DNA of 64,000 nt from Theocolax elegans. Taxonomy: Eukaryota > Arthropoda > Insecta > Hymenoptera > Cerocephalidae. The DNA lies in assembly GCA_026168455.1 (NCBI GenBank), contig CM047431.1:57618910-57682909 (forward strand), written 5' to 3'. Positions 1 through 10,692 of the stretch are shown here, one piece after another (position 1 is the first letter of the stretch; each line of letters opens with the position of its first letter). Position numbers and translations under genes: made by a program. A model generated the notes under the pieces. It was not told where the DNA came from. It worked only from the letters and a program-made list of their open reading frames with translations, and ran no database searches.

Positions 1-303
1 GTAAACATACACTTTTTACGCTGGTGCCCTTAAAATTTTCGAAAATTTTACAGTGTACAAGCTTGTATTCGTAGCTGCTCCCCCCTTTTTCCCTTCTCAC
101 GATGCATGACCCTCAATTTTCCCACAACGTTCGATAGAACGTATTGACAATATTTTTTTTACCATTTCTTTTTTTCCAAATGTTTCTGTTATATGTATAC
201 ATATTATTATTATTATTACTATATTATGCCGTAACAGATATATTTTTACCATAATAGCAGTACCATATTATTCGGTGGAAACTAACGAGGAACATTATTC
301 CAG
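1..303. other. AT-rich sequence upstream of first visible exon
   Basis: I see no gene here. It is AT-rich with a run of ATT triplets near 201-220 and is best read as the end of an intron. The stretch ends with a branch-point-like CTAAC at about 281-285 and a CAG at 301-303. A second possible splice acceptor (CAG) ends at 260. The frame used by the following exon happens to be open through most of this stretch, so an exon starting at 261 cannot be excluded. Confidence 0.5.
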
Positions 304-1323
304 ATGTCCTGACAACGGGCCCCGGGCCACCAGGATGCCGACAGACGACGACTATGGCCGAAGAGAACGTCTCCTGTTACACCAGCACCCGAGCGGCCAA
401 TACGGCCAATCGTCCTCACCCCTCCCCGGAGCAGCTGCTGGAACGAACGATTATCAGCAGCAGCAGCAGCAGCAGCACCAACACCAACACCAACACCAAC
501 ACCAGCAACAACAACAGCAGCAGCAGCAGCAGCAGCAATCTCAATCGAACGACTCGCGTCAATCCAACGCGGATCATCGTTACTCCGGTTACCCCACCCT
601 GGCCGAGCGGAATCACTCGCACCATGCGAAACACAGCGAATACGCGAACGTGGCGAATACGTCACCGGGCAACCCATTCGCGACCGAGAGCTTCCCGTCA
701 CCCCCGTCCCCGGCACCCGCGAGTGACCGTTTCGTACCACCACCACCACTCTCACCCGGAACGACCGAGGACTACGCGTCGACCGGTTACTCCGGTGGAG
801 ATCGCGCGGTTCCGGCAACTTCGACGGCACCCGAGTCAAATTCACCCGGTGGATCGAGGTACGGATTGGTCACGAGCTCACCGATCCACGCACCGGTGCC
901 CGAGAGGTTCGCCGGGAAATCTGGGGATCGCGGATTCCCAAAGGACTCGCCGCTTCACGACAGGTACCAGCACGATCGGTTCGCGTGTGCTGCTGCTGAA
1001 AGGTACCTCGCGAGCTCGCCCAATCCGGAAGCTGCCCACCACAGGTATTCGTCGAGCGAAAGGATTTTGGCTCCGAACGGGGACTCGGGGATCAGAAAGT
1101 ATTCGACTGACAGGAGCTCGCCCGCACCTGCTGAGTTCACCGGGAGGTTCCAGGCTTATCACGATCCAATCGAGGCTTCGAGGTACGCTGGCCCAACCGA
1201 TCGGTTCTCGGAGTTGGGGATGCAAAAGTATGCTCAGAGTCGACCGATCGATAGGTTCACTACGGGTGCTGAACGGTATTTGTTGGGAGCGGATACTCGA
1301 CAGTCTGCTGCTGAGATAACCAG
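304..1323 (+). CDS. Exon A of a polyQ, RY/RF-motif-rich protein
   Basis: This is an internal or first coding exon of an unidentified disordered protein. The exon is GC-rich against AT-rich flanks. It carries a Q/H-rich tract at about 454-537, proline/serine-rich stretches, and then over a dozen short motifs of the form D/E-R-Y or D/E-R-F. The right end is a splice donor (CAG followed by GTGACT at 1324), where the frame would otherwise stop at once. It leaves a split AG|G arginine codon (phase 2) that is completed by the exon at 3917. The left end is uncertain. I chose 304 because composition changes there, a branch-point-like CTAAC lies just upstream, and phase 2 would match the other introns; 261 is an alternative. 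The first in-frame ATG is at 335 with a good context (A at -3), so this could also be the first coding exon. No recognised catalytic or DNA-binding domain is visible. A long open frame also exists at +1 and on the opposite strand, but the motif pattern and splicing support this frame. Confidence 0.8.
454..537 (+). repeat. CAG/CAA/CAC repeat coding a Q/H tract
   Basis: Mixed CAG, CAA and CAC codons encode a glutamine tract broken by alternating Q-H pairs. The mixture of CAG and CAA shows selection or history on the protein level rather than a pure triplet expansion. The central CAC-CAA alternation (about 478-504) is a separate hexanucleotide repeat. The tract is expected to vary in length between individuals. 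Confidence 0.85.
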
Positions 1324-1765
1324 GTGACTATTCCTATCTTATTCCAATTATTTTCTCTTCTTTATCTACTACCGGTCAAAAGTATATGTTATACGGATCT
1401 TTCTCTCCACAAGAAATTTGGTCAAAATTATGCTGTATAAAATTTAAACGAATTAATAAAGCGTTACATTTTTAAAAGAGCTTCCAATTTCATTGTATGA
1501 AATTTTAATACGATATTGATAAATTATTAAATAATGTAATGAACGTACGGTTCTTTGAAAATATTTATAATTATTAATGTATTGCAATATATTTTGTATA
1601 TAAGCGCATCCTGAAGCAATGTTATACAAAATCAGAAATAAGCACAGTACCAGGAAGCTACGTGTTAATATCAATTATTTCGTTGCAAAGGATAAGAATT
1701 AAATAATTTTTCACGTAAATGTACATACTATATATTGTAATATTAATAATTGAATATGTTATAAT

Positions 1766-1805
<40 letters not shown>

Positions 1806-3916
1806 GTTTAATTTTGATATTAACCAAAAAAGCTTTTACTTAATTAACACGTTAACTGTAAATAATGGCTAAATTTCTCTCTAGCAAGGTAATTTTAATT
1901 TTTTTGAGTTTACCTTTTGTTTTCGAAGTTAAATAAAAATTCACAAATATACTGTAATGGCAGGCCAATCGAAATATTTTTAAATTACCTTTTGAATTAC
2001 CTTCAATATGTTTTTGACGTATCATTTCCACCAATAATATTAAACTTTTGTATATTTGCAAATAATTATTACAAAAGGATAGATTGAAAAAGAAAGGACA
2101 AAGTAATGACAATAAACCATTTAAAAATGCATTGTTTTGGTCACATGCATATTTCTTATTCACGTTCAAAGTATACAGTGTACTTTGTATGTTAATAAGC
2201 ACGGTATCTGGTCACCATAAATTGACATGTATATATGAAAGAAAACGTTTAAGTTTAAGTATTACATGACACTGTGTGTACTCTTCGTTCATTTTATCTG
2301 TAAAATTTTTTCAAAGCACACAAGTTTTTCAGAAAATATTTGTACTCTTGGAGTATTTAATCAAACCTTAGTTGAAATTAAAGTTCTTGATGTAAGATGT
2401 TTAAGGAAAGACGAAACGCGGGAGGCGATTCGTTTTTTCCAAATATTCGTATTTAACTGTTTCGGACAAACTCATTTCCCTGAATTCATTTACTATTCTT
2501 ATTAGTACATTCGTTCGAACAAATCTAATTTATTCTTAATTCATTTGATATCGCATGTACTAGCATCCACCGGTCGGCTTCACCCAAATTAATAATACGA
2601 TATATCAATCGAGAATTTAATAATATTTTATGAAAAAATTATTTCACTATCTTATTTTACTTATAATACATATATATAGTTTCGTTTGTCTATATAACTA
2701 ATAGTCTGTATAGTTTAAAAACTTTAATAATATATATACGTTAACAACATAACAGTTATTAATAATACAACTGTAAATCCATAATGTAATTGACGGTATA
2801 ATTTGTAAATCGATAATTTACAAAAAGACTAAAATGTGATAATTGCACTGTTCAAAAGTTTAATACTACAGCATTTTTCTCTTTTCAACTTACCTCATTT
2901 GCGAGAATCGAGATTTACATTCATCAAACTTTCATTCATTCTAATTTCATTCGTTTGCCGAAACAATTGTGATTTCGATTGTGATTTTTGAAAACGGAAT
3001 ATTTGTCTTTGAAAAAATACATTATTCTTACAATGGAAAAGTTTAAAAATTTAATCAACTAACGATACCCATAATTTGTTTTTTCGAAGTTAAATGTTAA
3101 AGCCAATGGCATATAAAAATGTACTTTCAATGTAATAAATTAAATCGGTATACGTTGGTTATATAAGTATTTTCTCCGTACAACTTCTGTGTTGAGAATT
3201 TATTGACGGACGACCAACAAATGCTGTAGCGTAGTAAAATGTAAAACCGTTAATTTTTTTGGTAACAGTTAATTAAAAACCTATAGTAGAAATTCCATTA
3301 TAATTTAGTCAATTTATGGTGAAAATTGCCTAAAACACTCCAGGTATATTAAGAATTCTATACACAAAATTTTATAAACGATCAATTTCGTAACTTCTAA
3401 TATTTTTGCATATAAAAAGAAAATTGCTGTTTTTTTATACACTGATAAAAAGGATTACTTGCATTAACGGGATGTCGGACCCAAGTATATACATGTTTCA
3501 ACATAAGAATTATGTTGAAAATATTGAATTAAAAATCTGAACAAAATTCATATGGGTAGTTTAAAACAAAATCAAGGGCATGACGTTTTGATTTTTAAAG
3601 AAAAAAAATTAATTTACTAATAATAATTGAATAAACAATGTTCGGTCGGTAATTATTTATCTAAAAAGGCATGAATTTTCAACGCAAAAATCAGAATTAA
3701 ATAACAGATTTACAAATCTAAAAAAATTTGAGTATACTCTGTTTAAAAAATGCCTAAGGGCATGGTGTTCAGGATTTTTTCAAAAATGTATTCTTTTGTT
3801 TATAAAAAAATATTAAAAATGACAATTTCCATATGATCAGATATAATTAATGTTAGAATAAGACAGTGAAGTATATAGGGAAGATATATATTTAAACGTG
3901 GCAACATCGGTTGTAG
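1324..3916 (+). other. Intron between exons A and B
   Basis: This is an AT-rich intron of about 2.6 kb with GTGACT at its start and TTGTAG at its end. It contains a (TA)n microsatellite at about 1770-1801. Short open frames (for example 1852-2202 on the minus strand) have AT-driven residue composition and no recognisable domain. I see no other gene. Confidence 0.7.
1770..1801. repeat. (TA)n microsatellite
   Basis: A pure run of alternating A and T lies inside the first intron. It is a simple sequence repeat with no visible function. Confidence 0.95.
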
Positions 3917-4354
3917 GTACTCGAGCTCGTCGACGGAACGACTGCTATCCTCGAGCTCGTCAACACCGTCGGGCGAGATCACAAGTAGATCTGGACATCA
4001 CCAGTCGAACGATCAGTCTCGCTACTCCACACTGTCACCCACTGCCGAGGTTACGGCTCCGTCGAGTTGCTACACTGGCCAGTCTTCCAAGCAGCACCAG
4101 GCGACCAAGTCAGTTCAAAGTTACGATCACATAGGTCAGCCAGATCGATATGGTATCGATAGGTTTGGAAATCCTGAAAGGTTTCATTATACCGACAAGT
4201 ACCTTTCGTTACCTAAGCCTAAGGATAGGTATACCAGTTCCGGCAGGGTCACTGGATCCTGTGCTGCTGTTTCTTCTTCTTCGGCCTCTGATAGGAGCTA
4301 CGTATCTTCTCCTGGGAGTTACGTTCCACCTGCCGCTCACACGCCTGTAGAGAG
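3917..4354 (+). CDS. Exon B of the RY/RF-motif protein
   Basis: This is a coding exon of 438 bases (146 codons) with acceptor TTGTAG at 3911-3916 and donor AG|GTAATA at 4355. Read in the frame that completes the split arginine codon of exon A, it is open throughout, and its product continues the same motif style. It starts R-Y-S-S-S, is rich in serine, and contains further D-R-Y-G, D-R-F-G, E-R-F-H, D-K-Y-L and D-R-Y-T motifs. It ends V-E-R with the arginine codon split again as AG|G. The frame that starts from an upstream non-ATG codon at 3898 is a shadow and does not continue the motif. No domain of known function was recognised. Confidence 0.85.
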
Positions 4355-5834
4355 GTAATATATTCCCAGATATACATTTTATACTGCAGAACTAATAACT
4401 TGGGTATGTTGCCCATAACCTCGAAAACAATCGTTTTTACTTATTTGTTTTGCGTATATGTAAGGAGAAAAATTTTATAGTAAATATTACAATGTTAGAC
4501 AGTAACGCTAGAATATAATTGAATAAAAAGCGAATACAATAAAATATCAAAAATATTGGTTTTTATACGTTTTGTAAATGTTACAAATCACTATTTTCGA
4601 TTTTAATATGTTAAGTAGTAAACATTGTGACACGTGTCTTTTTTCTTATGTCAATTGCTACTTTTGTGTCAACCATCAAATATGTAGTAATATCTATAAA
4701 CAAATTTTAATTGTGAGGGAATTTTACGAGCTACCGCAAAGTGTATAGAGAGACAACAGTTGTACAGAGTACAAACGCATAAATGTTTGATCGATTCGTA
4801 TATAAGCCTATTTATATTTAGCAGTCTTCTTTATGTTATATAATATTTCAAAGACATGTATTTATATATTTATAAATTAAACCACACATAAATGATGTAA
4901 CAAAAAATATAGGTCAATGGTCGTTTTTTCTTTTAGCGGATCCATTTTTTAAATATATATAAAGTAACGCACATAAAAGCACCCTAGTAGAAATATGGCA
5001 TTTTTAAATGGTTTGAGGTTAGGAATAGCCATGATATAGATCGTAACTAGCCAATTTCTATCCATTTTTAAGAAATGCCAAGTTTCTACTTTAAAAATCG
5101 TTTCCATTTCTACTAGGGCGTAAACTTTGAATTAACGGGTAAATTCGATTCACATTCGATAACGTATTCAAAATAGTTATGATATATATTTTTCCTTTAT
5201 ACAGAATGTTCCAGGAAAACTGCTATATGAAACACAGCAATAAAAGTAGTCATAAACGTGAATTTAGAATATTAATTAAAATTGTAATATTTACTATAAA
5301 TTAAGTGTGTCCCAAAATTATTACAATATACAGTAAATTTACCCACCTCCTTTCTGAGTATTTGTCATATTTACTCAAAAAATTTTCTCCGTTATATCAT
5401 TCGGTGAGCGTTCTGCAGTACGTACAAATTCACTCTTTAACTTGCGTTTCAAATGCGAAAATTTTAATTTTAAAAATTTGCTGCACGCATATTTATTATA
5501 GACAACTTTTAACTAATTTAATTATTTTTTAATTTATTAATTTATCAATTTATTAATTTACTATTTGTATGTTCAAGCTTTAATGTAGCACACGGTGTTT
5601 ATACAATGACAACTCTTAATTAAACTTAATTTTATTTTTTAATAATTATTTTTGTTTACTTATACCGACCGACATTATTACAGTATTATTTATATTGTAA
5701 CTAAGTTGTATCTATTGACAATTGCATTACTCTGGCAGCGGCCATGTAGGAGCTCGAGTCCTTTGTCGCAATAAACACAATCAATCGATCAATCAGTCTT
5801 TAAAAATGAATGTTGGGTCTTGTCAATTCCACAG
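4355..5834 (+). other. Intron between exons B and C
   Basis: This AT-rich intron of about 1.5 kb starts GTAATA and ends with a pyrimidine-containing TTCCACAG. It holds one short inverted-repeat element at 4982-5118, listed separately. I see no coding region. The apparent start of the open frame at 5722 lies in the intron and is not the exon start. Confidence 0.75.
4982..5118. mobile_element. Short fold-back MITE with CCCTAGTAGAAAT ends
   Basis: A 137-bp segment has perfect 13-bp terminal inverted repeats, CCCTAGTAGAAAT at 4982-4994 and its reverse complement at 5106-5118. Inner parts of the arms also pair loosely (GGCATTT with AAATGCC). The same termini occur at 8650-8788 and 10180-10318, which identifies a small non-autonomous family. 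No coding capacity is present and no clear target-site duplication was seen. Confidence 0.8.
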
Positions 5835-6437
5835 GTATGTGCCTCAACCACCAGCGGAGGTTTTGTACCCGGAACGATACGTGGACAGGTACGTAGCCGC
5901 GGGTGGTGACCGCTACGTCCTCTCTACCGAACCGAGCGAATCTTACATGCGACGAGATGTTGGTTTCCACCATCATTACCGACTACCACCACCAGCCGGA
6001 GGTACGGGTTACCCAGCGGGATACGGCCACCAAAGTCACTTCCGGTTGAGAAGCTTGGCGTATCAATCACCTGGTCGATTAAGTGGTAGTCCCGGTTCCA
6101 GTAGCTCGAGTAGTTCCACGTCCGCGCAGCGCGATGGTTTCTCAACCTCGCCGCTCCTCAGGGCGAAAGTACGTCCGGAGTTCGGTACCGCTACCATGCC
6201 TCGCCACTTACCCACGCAGCACCAGCAACACCAGCAGCAGCAAACTCAGCAGCAGCAGCAGCAACAGCAACAACAACAACAGCAACAACAACAGCAACAA
6301 CAGCAGCAAACTCAAACGCAACAATCTCAACAGCAGCCATCGCAACAGCAACCGGTTTGCTGTCAAACGGTTAGGAGGTCAGTTCCACCTGGTGTGTTGC
6401 CTGCTCTACCTCAACAGAGTGCCGCCCACGTACCATG
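5835..6437 (+). CDS. Exon C of the RY/RF-motif protein, polyQ-rich
   Basis: This is a coding exon of 603 bases. The acceptor is CCACAG at 5829-5834 and the donor is ATG|GTGAGT at 6438, a near-consensus 5' splice site. The frame from exon B completes an arginine codon and gives R-Y-V-P-Q, followed by E-R-Y-V, D-R-Y-V and D-R-Y-V motifs. It continues into a histidine/tyrosine/glycine region, a serine run (about 6098-6123), a long polyglutamine tract (about 6223-6356), and a short more ordered-looking end with paired cysteines (V-C-C-Q-T-V-R-R-S). It ends in a split TG|G tryptophan codon, so the protein continues in an exon I could not find. The three exons join without a stop and total 2,061 bases. 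A polyQ-rich nuclear or RNA-associated regulator is possible, but that is only a guess from composition. Confidence 0.85.
6223..6356 (+). repeat. CAG/CAA repeat coding polyglutamine
   Basis: Mixed CAG and CAA codons encode roughly 40 residues that are almost all glutamine, with occasional T, H, S and P. The mixture of codons makes pure slippage less likely than for an uninterrupted CAG run. It is the second polyQ tract in this protein. Confidence 0.9.
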
Positions 6438-8630
6438 GTGAGTAATGTTTCTCTTCGTTGTTTGTTCTTAACATTTGATGACCAAGACGAACCAAATGCT
6501 GGTGATACGATGAAAGCATCGCAAAGACGCACAGGTTTACGTATTACCATTTATGATGTAATGACGAAAATTTTAAAGTTAAATGGTCATCCATATAGTT
6601 CGTCGATCGAAATCCCTATAATACCAAATAGACGATCGCAAAGATCACGAGAGCTCGAGGTACGAAGTTAACGCGTCGATAAATCAGAGACTCGAATCAG
6701 CAATGATAATCGTATAGGGTCAAAGGTGCGTTTCGCGTACACGCGAGCGCGGAAATTAGTTTTGCACGCGTCGAGGATGAGGGTTGACGCGCGACTCGCG
6801 TTTTACTCGGTCTCCAAGGGGAATTACGAGCAGATTCGTCGCGATGCGCGCGCCTAGCTCTAATCAGTCTCTGGCGCCTCTAATAAAGCCCTGCAAATTA
6901 GAATGGAGAGGAGCGACCTTAATTAACGGACAAACGTTGTTTATGCCGAACGCTAACCACCACCTTTCTCTCCAAGTGTTTGCGCTCTCGTGCATACAGG
7001 TTCATACGTATACAAGCGCTTATACACCCATATACCTATGTATGTGACGCATTCACCGATTTCTTCATTTTGCTCTCTCTCTCTCTCTCTCTCTATCTAT
7101 CTCTCTCATTCTGCAAATTAAGTAAAATAGAGAGGTTGGGAATGCGTTGATGCGCTCTCGTAACCCAGTCAAAAGCTTCCTTATTTAGATTAATTACACT
7201 TGCACGTTATTTACTTGCGTTACGTCGATCAAAGTGTTTGGATAAATCCTGAAATTACGGAAGCAAATTAGAAATCTTTTACTCTATCCGCGGCGTAATA
7301 GACTTTACAAACAAATCCGGAAAAATATATAGGTACTTTATGAATTACAGTAAAGCTGCATCTTTTTTTGAGGTAGTAAATCACTCTGCACGAAAACTAA
7401 AAAAAAATATAGTAAACGGAGAAAAATGATGACAATTTACCAAAGATTTATTAACATTTACTATATATATTTGGTAAATTGTTTCTATAAAAAATATAAA
7501 TTTAAATAATAATTTTTAAGTCTGTGATCTCTCGATTATTCGATAATCTATTATCATATTTTCACTAAACTATTTTTATTCCTGTAAATATATGTGTCGT
7601 ATTGATTTAATCATTAATTACGTAATAAGTAGAATGTTTTAATAGAATTGTCGAAAAAATGACTTATTGAATTTTTGTTTCATTTAAGTGGTTTAAAATC
7701 ATACTGTTAAAATTTCATTCTATTGGATGAAGTGGTTCCTGATGGTTACATATAGTGGTTACAAATAAATTGGCCAAAAAATTTTGAGTAAAACTTATAA
7801 ATAATATAATATGTTTAAAAAATTAAGAAATGTTTTCAATTGTTATAAAAAAAATTATTAATTGTGAATATTGAATAGTTGTTTTTCAATTTTAGCCCAG
7901 GCTTGTCCCCCAAGCAATCCGTATGAATTTTGTTCAGTTATTTATTTGAATATTTTAGATATGATTTTTGGATTGAATAGTGCATATCCCTATATAATTT
8001 GGATCCGACATCCCATTAATTGTTATACTAGGGAGATAAAGGCTGAATGTTTATATTGCGTATAGAGCATGAATGATAATCGAGTTAGAACACTGTAGAG
8101 GCATACCCAGATGGGTTTAAATAAATACCGCTGCATCTACTCGTAGAATCGTAGTCTCCGTATCTGCTACTGTTACTGCTCTGGGGCTCGGGTGTGCGGT
8201 AGACCGCGCAATTATGACCGAGGACACTCGGATTCCGTTATTATACGCGAGCTAATCGAGTTCTGGACGATCGTACCACACCCACAGTGAGTCTGCGAGA
8301 GGGGAAACAACTAGAAGAGAGAGGATATCGGACGTCCGAAACACTCGAGACGTTTACGCTTTCCTCCTTCTCCTCATCCTTCTTCTTCTCTCGAAATCTT
8401 GGCGCAATTGCGAAGTTTTCGGTGTACTAGACTACTGACAACTGGCTTGTCCCAATTAATTCTACCTATTCACATTTCGACATGTATCATACCATCAATT
8501 GCACGAGTTAATTACGCGAATAAGAATTTTCTAACAGAATTTTTGACTGTTGATTATAACTAATTAATTCTAATGATCAATTTGTACATTTGATCGGTAA
8601 TCTCATTATGGCTACAGTACACTGAGAAAA
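6438..8630 (+). other. Start of long intron or downstream region
   Basis: No exon was recognised. Two GC-richer, CpG-containing islands stand out at about 6600-7040 and 8140-8410. Their short open frames have no domain and no motif like the upstream exons. A (CT)n run lies at 7072-7107. The part between, about 7110-8090, is AT-rich and featureless. The islands could be conserved regulatory DNA or unspotted exons. Confidence 0.5.
7072..7107. repeat. (CT)n microsatellite
   Basis: A run of CT dinucleotides with one CTAT interruption. It is a simple repeat. Confidence 0.95.
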
Positions 8631-9160
8631 ATATTTTCTTAACAAACATCCCTAGTAGAAATGAAAGCATTTATGAAACGTTTTTTTGACCAAAAATTGG
8701 CCATTTGATCAAAAATGGCCAATAATTCTACAATTAATGGCCAAAAAATATTTTCAACTAACCCTAAAATGCTCAATTTCCACTAGGGATTAAATGGTAC
8801 AATTTACATTTGTTCAAAATTGTATTCAAAATACTATATGCGACTTGCACAATCTTCTAAATTGTGTTCCCTGAAATCTAGAAAAAATTTGTTTGAGGTA
8901 CAACTTTTTGATCCCACTTTTTTTCATGTATAGTATATGTAAAGGTTGTGACACACTTTTTTTCAGTTTCAAGTTTAAAATCGAAAAATGCATTTTTTTT
9001 AATCAGTTTTTAATCAACCAGTTAAAAGGTATAATATAGATAGCCATTGTTTTATAATTCATCAACATCTAACGCCATTATACAAAATTAAATGATATGT
9101 CATAAAAGATCCGAAATATCTTTCATAAAAAACATAACCTATAAAAACTATTAATAATTT
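8631..9160. repeat. Duplicated block A, copy 1
   Basis: About 530 bp that recurs in direct orientation at 10162-10692 with scattered one-base changes. It begins with the short fold-back element at 8650-8788. The rest is AT-rich non-coding sequence. It joins block B directly here, while the second copy joins a different 2.36-kb sequence. Confidence 0.9.
8650..8788. mobile_element. CCCTAG-type fold-back MITE, copy 2
   Basis: The ends are CCCTAGTAGAAAT and, inverted, ATTTCCACTAGGG, with one mismatch between arms. The inner sequence contains three short pairings built around TTGGCCATT and AATGGCCA. It is related by its ends to the element at 4982-5118, although the middles differ. Confidence 0.75.
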
Positions 9161-10160
9161 TTTTTATAATATATATTTTACACATAAACATTATTAACGT
9201 TATATTATATTATTTACAATTATTGTCGAATATTATACATTTAAGAGCCACGTCGTTGTAAAATTAGTGAAAAACAACGTAAAATATCTGCAAAGTCTTC
9301 TCTTTCTGTATATTATATTATATCACATGCAATTCTGACTCTGAGAGCGCGGCGTATACAAGTACTCTCCTCTCCATATTCCACGCGATTCCAGTTTATA
9401 ACATCGCGGTCCGCTATCTTCGGTTACCCCCACCAGGAGAGACCGATCGTTTCCTTTCTTTCGGAGAGCAAACGCGTACTATAGCCTCGACTCGAGAGAG
9501 TCATGCCTCTGACAGTTTGGCTCTTACTCGCGCGCGCGTGCCCATGTTAAATCTCGTTTAACCTCACATTTTCGCGCGGTTTTTCATTTATATATATATA
9601 TATATATATATCTCCTCACGAACGGTTTAAAAAAATGAAGTGATCGATCTAATCGATATTGTGTACAATTATTAATGTAACTGTAAAATAATATTTATCG
9701 TAAAACACTGGATTTCGTATTATTAATATTATTTTTATCACAATCGAGAGAAGGCACGTATAGTACACTTTGTTAGATCCGACAAGTAGACGCTTTCCCT
9801 GTGTCGCGTACCCACACACACACGCTCGCGCGCGCACGCACACACTCGGACATCCTTCATCCTCGAACGTTGACGCGTGTGTCATCGCGCGTGCGCTCTT
9901 GGTACCACGCTTACTCTCTCACTCTCTCTCTCTCCTCTTTCCCTCCTCCCTCGCTTCTCCTCTTCAACTCTTCTTTCCCTGGTGCAGGTGTCCCTGGTCT
10001 ACACACGAGTATTATATACGCGCATATGTATTTATAACACATACGTGTACGCACCGTTACATCAACGTAATATTTATCGGTGTAAACGAATTATCATTTA
10101 ATATATGACGCGATTACGTTTATTTGCATTAGTTTTTATATATCATACTATTTATTATAT
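9161..10160. repeat. Duplicated block B, copy 1
   Basis: About 1.0 kb, repeated at 13050-14058 in the same orientation. It contains a GC-rich CpG island (about 9340-9560), a (TA)n run near 9590-9611 and a CA/CG plus CT-rich part (9810-9960). Small open frames on both strands are preserved in both copies, but they read through simple repeats and have no recognisable domain, so I do not call them genes. Confidence 0.9.
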
Positions 10161-10161
10161 A

Positions 10162-10692
10162 ATATTTTCTAACAAACATCCCTAGTAGAAATGAAAGCAT
10201 TTATGAAACGTTTTTTTGACCAAAAATTGGCCATTTGATCAAAAATGGCCAATAATTCTACAATTAATGGCCAAAAAATATTTTCAACTAACCCTAAAAT
10301 GCTCAATTTCCACTAGGGATTAAATGGTACAATTTACATTTGTTCAAAATTGTATTCAAAATACTATATGCGACTTGCACAATCTTCTAAATTGTGTTCC
10401 CTGAAATCTAGAAAAAATTTGTTTGAGGTACAACTTTTTGATCCCACTTTTTTTCATGTATAGTATATGTAAAGGTTGTGACACACTTTTTTTCAGTTTC
10501 AAGTTTAAAATCGAAAAATGCATTTTTTTTAATCAGTTTTTAATCAACCAGTTAATAATGTTATAATATAGATATTCCATTGTTTTTATAATTCATCAAA
10601 ATCTAACGCATTATACAAATTAAATGATATGTCATAACAGATCCGAAATATCTTACCATAAAAAACATAACCTATAAAACTATTAATAATTT
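10162..10692. repeat. Duplicated block A, copy 2
   Basis: A near-identical copy of 8631-9160. It follows block B copy 1 directly and then continues into sequence C (10693-13049), which is absent between A and B in the first copy. Confidence 0.9.
10180..10318. mobile_element. CCCTAG-type fold-back MITE, copy 3
   Basis: The same element as 8650-8788, carried along within duplicated block A. It is not an independent insertion. Confidence 0.75.

Noticed and set aside
282..845. 187-codon minus-strand frame opposite exon A
   Set aside because: It is antisense to the glutamine repeat, giving alanine/valine runs. There are no splice or conservation signals.
354..1319. 321-codon frame overlapping exon A in the +1 frame
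   Set aside because: It is a shadow of GC-rich, repeat-containing coding DNA. It does not continue across the splice junctions, and its product (runs of S, N, T and R) has no pattern matching the neighbouring exons.
9649..10108. Open frames on both strands repeated at 13543-14002
   Set aside because: They are identical because the DNA is duplicated. They run through CA, CG and CT simple repeats and contain no domain.
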